From Synechococcales cyanobacterium PMM_0036 (lineage in GTDB: Bacteria > Cyanobacteriota > Cyanobacteriia > Elainellales > Elainellaceae), in NCBI GenBank assembly GCA_949127645.1, contig CASBQM010000097.1:1-9249 (forward strand): a stretch of 9,249 nucleotides of DNA, read 5' to 3'. Below the pieces are notes generated by a model. The model did not search any database. It saw only the letters and a program-made list of their open reading frames with translations, and was not told the DNA's origin. The position numbers and the translations under genes are program-made. How positions within the stretch are numbered: position 1 is the stretch's first letter; every line of letters begins with the position of its first letter. Positions 5,625 through 9,249 of this stretch are shown here, piece after piece.

Positions 5625-6098
5625 ATGTCTATTCGCCTTTACGTGGGCAACTTGCCTAAGGAATTCGAGCGGCAAGAGTTGGAAGCTGTGTTTAGTGAGT
5701 TTGGCGATTCGGCTTCTACGAAAGTAATAACCGATCGCAAGACGGGAAAATGTCGCGGATTTGGCTTTGTCACAGTGAAAACTGAGGAAGAAGCCGATCA
5801 ACTGATCGAAAAGTTCAATGGCTCTATGTTTAAAGAAACCGAGCTGAAGATCGAGCGGGCGCAGCCTCGCACCAAGGGCAAAGAAGATGAAATGGAGCCT
5901 AGCGCCAGCCCTGCGCCTGCGCCTACCATCAATCGCCGTGCAAAAGGTGCTAGCAGCAGCAATAGCGGTGGCGGTAAGTCTGCGGCAGCAGGTCGCAAGA
6001 CCGTAGTGGTTGAAGACCCTGAGTCTATTCAGCCTGATCCGCGCTGGGCACAGGAATTGGAAAAGTTAAAGCAGCTTTTGCAAACCGCTAATCCGTAA
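5625..6098 (+). CDS. RRM RNA-binding protein, Rbp3-like type with C-terminal extension
   Basis: A 157-residue protein. Residues 2-80 are one RRM with RNP2 LYVGNL (5-10) and RNP1 RGFGFVTV (44-51); Tyr6, Phe46 and Phe48 are the expected RNA-stacking aromatics. Residues 81-125 are a low-complexity Pro/Ala/Ser/Gly linker, and the end (DPRWAQELEKLKQLL, 138-152) is a short conserved-looking amphipathic helix. Most cyanobacterial Rbp proteins end soon after the RRM; the longer form resembles Rbp3 (Slr0193 of Synechocystis), a family reported to help place photosystem mRNAs at the thylakoid membrane. Calling it an Rbp3 orthologue is inference from length and tail. The ATG has GGAGGG (5611-5616) with an 8-nt, T-rich spacer, a strong site. 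It stands alone, with a terminator 45 bp downstream. Long leaders of rbp genes are linked to cold induction in other cyanobacteria; not shown here. Confidence 0.9.
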   Translation: MSIRLYVGNLPKEFERQELEAVFSEFGDSASTKVITDRKTGKCRGFGFVTVKTEEEADQLIEKFNGSMFKETELKIERAQPRTKGKEDEMEPSASPAPAPTINRRAKGASSSNSGGGKSAAAGRKTVVVEDPESIQPDPRWAQELEKLKQLLQTANP

Positions 6099-6142
6099 GG
6101 GGCGTTGACCCGTAAACCTGTCAGAGGCAAAACGATCTGAAG

Positions 6143-6176
6143 TTAAGACCCAAAGAAAAATTTCTTTGGGTCTTAA
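6143..6176. terminator. Long palindromic terminator between convergent genes
   Basis: TTAAGACCCAAAGAAA (6143-6158) and its exact reverse complement (6161-6176) are separated by two bases, a 16-bp perfect inverted repeat. It lies 44 bp after the RRM stop and 8 bp before the end of the convergent oxidoreductase gene, so it can stop transcripts from both sides. U-tracts are poor on both sides. The AAGACCCAA core recurs in the terminator at 7664-7705. Confidence 0.8.
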
Positions 6177-6184
6177 TTTATGTC

Positions 6185-7400
6185 CTACTTTAATCCACGA
6201 GTTTGTGAATAGCTTAAAGGTGATTCAACCAAATCATTCTCTTGAAAGCGACCATAGCGGAAAAGCTTCAGACTCTCCAGCCTGCTATCAGATTTTCCTA
6301 TAATCAAGCGGCCCATGAAATCGCCAATTATAGGGCTGAGCTTATAGCCATGTCCGCTAAAGCCGATCGCACAATATAAACCAGGTACTTGTTCCAGGCG
6401 ATCGATAATCGGCTGATAGTCGGGTGTGACTCCCCAAATGCCAATAGGTTTGGATGACGGGGCTAGTGGCTAGCGAGGGCATCCGATGGACTAGCTTCTG
6501 GTGCAAAGTTTCGCAGATATCAGGAAATAGCTGTCCCTCAAACTGATTGGCGGTATCTAGACAGAATTGAGCGTGATACCTGGGGTCAGAATTGCCGATG
6601 CAGGTGTAGGGATGATGAGCAGCCGATCGCAGATAGCAAAGGTTTACTAGATCTGAAATCACGGGGTGAGATGCAGAAGATTCTGTATCAAATTCTGAGG
6701 ATCGCTCTACTAATACAACGTGTTCTACGACCGGAGTTACGGGAAAGGGCAAGTCCACAGCAGCCGTAAATTGACGTGCCCAAGCCCCGACACAATCCAC
6801 CACTGTGCGAGTGGCGATCGCCCCTTGTGGCGTAACGACAGCTTCAATTCGCCCTTCAATGTCGAGCCTAATGGCAGTAACAGGCGTGTGGATACGCACC
6901 TCAACCCCTAGCTCGATCGCTCTTTGGGCAAAGGCACGGGTCGTTTGTAGCGGATCGCCATAGCCAGAATCCGGCTCATAGGCGGCAGCCGCCACGTCGC
7001 TAATATTGGCGATCGGTATGGCGGCTTTGACCTGCTGAAGGTCAACAAGACCTGTGTTAATGCCAAAAGACTGATGCTGATTAACAAGGCTGCTCAGGGT
7101 TTCCACATCGGCTTCGCTCACCAAAACATAGTAGCCACAAGGGTTAAATCCTGACTCCTGTCCGCCGTAATGCTCAGCAAAATGCTGAAACCGCTGCAAC
7201 GACTGATACGCCAATTTTGCCAGGGTTGGATGTGTATAGTGGGTGCAAATGATGCCGATTCCTTTGCCTGACGCGCCGTTGGCTATGTCTTTTTGCTCCA
7301 GCAGCAGGATCTTTCCGGCACATTTTTCGGCTAGAGGGAGGGCGATCGCTGCCCCTATACACCCACCGCCTACCACCACAATATCCGCTGTTTCAGTCAT
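6185..7400 (-). pseudogene. FAD-dependent oxidoreductase of the DAO family, frameshifted
   Basis: Start ATG at 7400 (MTETADIVVVGGGCIG). The Rossmann GxGxxG is at 11-16, Glu35 ends strand 2 (ILLLEQKD), and GASGKGIGIICTHYTHP follows at about 43-59. This is the D-amino-acid/glycine/sarcosine oxidase-like fold. The frame is good to Trp320 (TSPVIQTYW), then shifts: the remaining 27 residues to the stop at 6357 are unrelated, while the neighbouring frame continues as IWGVTPDYQPIIDR, then GLYCAIGFSGHGYKLSPIIGDFMGRLI, and stops at 6185-6187. Missing GG at 6441-6442 (TGGGGC read as TGGC) explains it and restores the family's Gly; the repaired protein would have 405 residues, a normal length. The substrate cannot be inferred. 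The flavin-site C-terminal motif (GFSGHGYKLSP) is lost, so the product as read should be inactive, unless this is a base-calling error. A frame extension to 7454 adds residues unlike the family and has no ribosome site. Confidence 0.88.
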
Positions 7401-7663
7401 GCAATTCTTGCTTTCTCTAGATACCGCCATAGTAACGGAACTTAATAAATGCAATTTATCAAAATCTAGCGCTGAGCGGGATTTGCCACACAGTCCATCA
7501 CAGATAAGTCCTATAAAGTACAGCCATTACCAATACTCAGTAAATTGCAAATGCTTAATTAATTCTCTAAAAAGCAACTTTTTGGGGCTTTGGGTTGCGC
7601 GTAGCGTAACCCAAAGCCCCGTTTGCGATCTACTAACACTTGTCTAAAAATTTTTAACCTGCA
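7401..7663. other. Intergenic stretch upstream of the oxidoreductase gene
   Basis: No gene is visible on either strand. It must hold the promoter of the oxidoreductase gene (minus); a TTTATAGG-like -10 is present near 7512-7519 but I see no convincing -35. Otherwise it holds the REP-like hairpin at 7584-7620 and AT-rich flanks. Confidence 0.5.
7584..7620. repeat. REP-like palindrome, 17-bp arms
   Basis: GGGGCTTTGGGTTGCGC (7584-7600), a GTA loop (7601-7603) and GCGTAACCCAAAGCCCC (7604-7620) form a 17-bp stem with one wobble position. There is no U-tract after it on either strand (AAAAA follows on the minus side), which argues against a standard terminator. GGGTTRCGC...GCGTAACCC palindromes of this sort are dispersed in many filamentous cyanobacterial genomes, so this is probably one member of a REP or small mobile repeat family. 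Confidence 0.75.
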
Positions 7664-7705
7664 CAAAAACAAGACCCAAAGTTTTCTGACAAACTCTTGG
7701 GTCTT
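7664..7705 (-). terminator. Intrinsic terminator of the 83-residue gene
   Basis: Read on the minus strand: AAGACCCAAGAGTTT (7691-7705), a 6-nt loop, AAACTTTGGGTCTT (7671-7684), then GTTTTTG (7664-7670). The stem has 14 bp with one bulged G. It is 31 bp past the stop of the gene at 7737-7988. The AAGACCCAA core matches the terminator at 6143-6176. Confidence 0.85.
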
Positions 7706-7736
7706 CATTCAATTTATGCTTTCACCTTGAGACAGA

Positions 7737-7988
7737 TTAAGTCAGGACGACAAACTCATCTGGATTTAACAACATCTCACCATGATCGGGAACCCAACCT
7801 AGCCATTGACTCTCAGAGACTTGGCAAAGAAGCCAAGCTTCATCAAAGCTAAAGGCTGTGGGCGGATGAAGTAACTTGACCCAAGTAGAAGACTCTATTT
7901 TGCCAGGAACAACATCGGAGCAATAGCGGAGGTTTTCCCAAGCCGAGGCGGGAACATATGCCGTACGAGTGTCAAGTTGTAGTTTCAT
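7737..7988 (-). CDS. Small Trp-rich hypothetical protein
   Basis: An 83-residue protein I cannot assign to a named family. The ATG at 7988 has AGGA 7 nt upstream and the gene ends in its own terminator, so it looks like a real single-gene unit. It has no signal peptide or membrane segment, is mildly acidic, and has five Trp (18, 36, 52, 62, 65) and two Cys (23, 55). Blocks such as SAWENLRYCSDVVPGKI (15-31), TWVKLLHPPTAFSFDEAWLLCQVSE (35-59) and WLGWVPDHGEMLL (62-74) have the compact look of a conserved cyanobacterial small beta-rich domain. Function is unknown. It is divergent from the Trypco1 gene across a 316-bp gap. Confidence 0.75.
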   Translation of the reverse strand: MKLQLDTRTAYVPASAWENLRYCSDVVPGKIESSTWVKLLHPPTAFSFDEAWLLCQVSESQWLGWVPDHGEMLLNPDEFVVLT

Positions 7989-8086
7989 AATCTAGTCCTA
8001 TGAAGCGAAGAACCTATCCTGTCACCAAAATCTTGCTTACAACGTTTGGGCTGCAAGGGAGAAACCCATAGCTTTGCAGTCAAACC

Positions 8087-8096
8087 ATTTGCAAAT
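8087..8096. promoter_or_regulatory. ATTTGCAAAT palindrome in the divergent gap
   Basis: A 10-bp perfect palindrome lies roughly midway between the 83-residue gene and the Trypco1 promoter region, in AT-rich DNA. It may be an operator; chance is also possible for a site this short. Confidence 0.25.
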
Positions 8097-8159
8097 CAAA
8101 AATATAAAATTGATTATGTATTTTATGCTACAGAAAAATCGGGGCATTGTGGTGACTTG

Positions 8160-8193
8160 TTTTAGAACTTTACAAATTTTAGAACGTTATAGT
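8160..8193 (+). promoter_or_regulatory. Candidate promoter with TTTA(G/C)A repeats upstream of Trypco1
   Basis: A -10-like TATAGT (8188-8193, 5/6) is preceded not by a consensus -35 but by three related octamers in tandem: TTTAGAAC (8161-8168), TTTACAAA (8169-8176) and TTTAGAAC (8178-8185). The outer two are part of an exact TTTTAGAAC repeat 17 bp apart. This suggests an activator-dependent promoter. The middle octamer resembles one HLR1 half-site (RpaB), but the spacing does not fit HLR1. Confidence 0.35.
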
Positions 8194-8219
8194 ACTGCCC
8201 GTGAGCAATAAGGCTGCCT

Positions 8220-8253
8220 GGGAGGGGATAGATACCTATGCAATCGCCCTCCC
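8220..8253 (+). promoter_or_regulatory. Leader hairpin enclosing an SD-like GGGAGGGG
   Basis: GGGAGGG (8220-8226) pairs with CCCTCCC (8247-8253); the 20-nt loop can form an inner ATAG/CTAT stem. The left arm is a strong Shine-Dalgarno-like stretch 10 nt before an ATG at 8238 that opens a 31-codon frame ending at 8333, overlapping the Trypco1 start at 8305. It could control translation or be incidental. No U-tract follows, so it is not a typical terminator. Confidence 0.35.
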
Positions 8254-8304
8254 TCTTAACGTATTCTCGTAAGGCAAGATGTCGCCAAAGGTGCAACCTG
8301 TTTT

Positions 8305-8784
8305 ATGCCAAAACTTCAAGCGGTTCAAATTGATGAAAACACCATTATTTACATAGAGGCTGAGGACGATGTAGAAGTGCCAATGGCAGTTGAGGAGCCA
8401 GCAGAAGTGCAGCGAGGGGGCGGCAAAGGCTGGGAGCCTAACAGCAGCGCAGTGCAAATGATGCGCAGCTTTGAGCAAATTCAAAGCACTATCAAGGTCT
8501 ACACCAAATATACGTTGAATGCCTTTAAGGATGCGGCTTTGGCAGATGTGCAAAAGGTGACGCTGGAATTTGGCGTGAATGTCGGTGGCGAGAGTGGAAT
8601 GCCCTACATCGCTAAGGGTACCGTCGCCTGTAATGTAAAAATTACAGTGGAATGCGCCTTTCCACAGCGGCGATCTGTAGAAGGCGCGGCGCGTCCGCCG
8701 CAGCCCGGAGTGCCGCCCGGAATGCCGCCCGGAATGCCGCCCGGAATGCCATCCCGCTCAGCCAATCCATCATCTGGCGGATGA
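8305..8784 (+). CDS. Trypco1 / CU044_2847 family protein
   Basis: A 159-residue soluble protein. Residues 1-35 form a strand-rich start (QAVQIDENTIIYIEAED), 45-85 are mostly helical (SSAVQMMRSFEQIQSTIKVYT...NAFKDAALADVQ), and 86-118 carry the family signature of two strands around VTLEFGVNVGGESGMPYIAKGT then NVKITVEC. This matches the small domain called Trypco1 (trypsin co-occurring domain 1), which comparative genomics places beside trypsin-like proteases and other effectors in predicted bacterial conflict systems; its molecular role is unknown. The tail (about 130-159) is disordered with GMPP repeats. No trypsin-like gene is in the window; an amidase gene follows 94 bp downstream. The ribosome site is weak (AAAGGTG 11 nt away), and the leader has a hairpin and an overlapping small frame, so translation may be regulated. 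Confidence 0.72.
   Translation: MPKLQAVQIDENTIIYIEAEDDVEVPMAVEEPAEVQRGGGKGWEPNSSAVQMMRSFEQIQSTIKVYTKYTLNAFKDAALADVQKVTLEFGVNVGGESGMPYIAKGTVACNVKITVECAFPQRRSVEGAARPPQPGVPPGMPPGMPPGMPSRSANPSSGG
8704..8751 (+). repeat. 12-bp coding tandem repeat, four copies
   Basis: CCCGGAATGCCG is repeated at 8704-8715 (one change), 8716-8727, 8728-8739 and 8740-8751 (last base A). It encodes the PGVP/PGMP units near the C-terminus of the Trypco1 protein. The unit is a multiple of three, so copy-number change would alter tail length without breaking the frame. Confidence 0.95.
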
Positions 8785-8878
8785 GAAGTGAGCCAACCTG
8801 CGATTTGCTGTTAGAGTCTATGGAATTTTAGATTCTGAGATTCTAGATATAAACTTGCGATCGCTCAAGGACACCTGC

Positions 8879-9249
8879 ATGAACTCGTTAGATCTGGCAT
8901 TTGCACCCGCGTTGGAACAGGCGCAGCTAATTCGCAGCAAAGAAATTTCTCCGTTGGAATTGACCCAACTTTACCTCGATCGAATTCAGCAGCTTGATCC
9001 AGATCTGGGGAGCTTCTACACGGTAATTGCAGATGAGGCGCTAGCGGATGCCAGAGCTAAGACTGAAGCGATCGCCCCGCAAGATCTGCCGCCTTTTTGG
9101 GGAGTGCCCATTTCCATCAAAGATTTGAACGCGGTGGCGGGAGTGCGCTGTACCTACGGCAGCAAGGTAATGCTAAATCACAGGTCTACCTATGACGACG
9201 GCATAGTGACGCGAATCAAGAGCGCAGGTTTTGTGATCTTGGGCAAATC
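8879..9249 (+). CDS. Amidase-signature family enzyme (3' end cut by window)
   Basis: ATG at 8879 with AAGGA 7 nt upstream; 123 codons are visible, then the window ends. The N-terminal helices (ALEQAQLIRSKEISPLELTQLYLDRIQQLDP, about 11-41) and FWGVPISIKDLNAVAGVRCTYGSK (about 73-96) are typical of the amidase-signature family (GatA, AmiC, FAAH-like). Lys81 in SIKD is the expected catalytic lysine; the two serines of the Ser-cisSer-Lys triad would lie beyond the edge. The start lacks the leader-free GatA opening and looks more like a stand-alone amidase, but with only the N-terminal quarter visible I cannot separate it from GatA. It follows the Trypco1 gene by 94 bp on the same strand, a gap that contains a HIP1 site (8857-8864) and no clear terminator. 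Confidence 0.88.
   Translation, partial: MNSLDLAFAPALEQAQLIRSKEISPLELTQLYLDRIQQLDPDLGSFYTVIADEALADARAKTEAIAPQDLPPFWGVPISIKDLNAVAGVRCTYGSKVMLNHRSTYDDGIVTRIKSAGFVILGK

Larger units (their letters stand above)
1464..9075. repeat. HIP1 octamers (GCGATCGC), ten copies
   Basis: Exact copies are at 1464, 1686, 1857, 2950, 3793, 5238, 6814, 7342, 8857 and 9068 (first base of each). An 8-bp palindrome at this density is far above chance and is characteristic of many cyanobacterial genomes. The span given covers first to last copy only; copies lie both inside and between genes. Confidence 0.95.

Noticed and set aside
7584..7620. Intrinsic terminator
   Set aside because: Strong hairpin but no U-tract in either orientation, and a better terminator lies at 7664-7705; a REP-like repeat fits better.
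8236..8553. Minus-strand 105-codon frame opposite the Trypco1 gene
   Set aside because: It is a shadow of the plus-strand gene, with Cys/His-rich nonsense composition and no ribosome site.

Overview
The window comes from a cyanobacterial chromosome, probably a filamentous or otherwise large-genome species. I see about ten intact HIP1 octamers (GCGATCGC) in 9.2 kb. There is a PAM68-type photosystem II assembly gene directly behind rpsO, and a cyanobacterial RRM-type RNA-binding protein gene. I cannot fix the genus.

Layout, left to right. Positions 1-3875 are a minus-strand block read right to left: a secreted protein with two SH3b domains, then oligopeptidase B (overlapping by 8 nt), then ribosomal protein S15 with its own promoter, then a PAM68 homologue that runs off the left edge. 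A short divergent region with a TGTCAC/GTGACA palindrome leads to a plus-strand block: a YCII-family protein (GTG start at 4041), a three-copy 16-bp tandem repeat across its stop codon, then smpB. Positions 4882-5624 hold no convincing protein gene. They contain a good small-RNA candidate ending in a perfect intrinsic terminator (5047-5076) and the leader of an Rbp3-like RRM gene (5625-6098).

A long palindromic terminator separates the RRM gene from a convergent FAD-dependent oxidoreductase gene. That gene is broken by a frameshift near 6440, so it is a recent pseudogene or a sequence error. Upstream of it lie a REP-like hairpin (7584-7620) and a second terminator built on the same AAGACCCAA core. 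Then come a small Trp-rich hypothetical gene (minus), a divergent 316-bp regulatory region, a Trypco1/CU044_2847-family protein with a Pro/Gly/Met repeat tail, and the start of an amidase-signature enzyme cut by the right edge.

Several genes share a translation theme: S15, PAM68 (ribosome-linked insertion of photosystem II subunits), SmpB (ribosome rescue) and an Rbp3-like protein (a family linked to thylakoid targeting of photosystem mRNAs). The most interesting unexplained elements are the sRNA candidate with its unpaired CTCCTCCCAACA motif, which recurs 220 bp downstream, and the Trypco1 gene with its unusual leader and promoter repeats.
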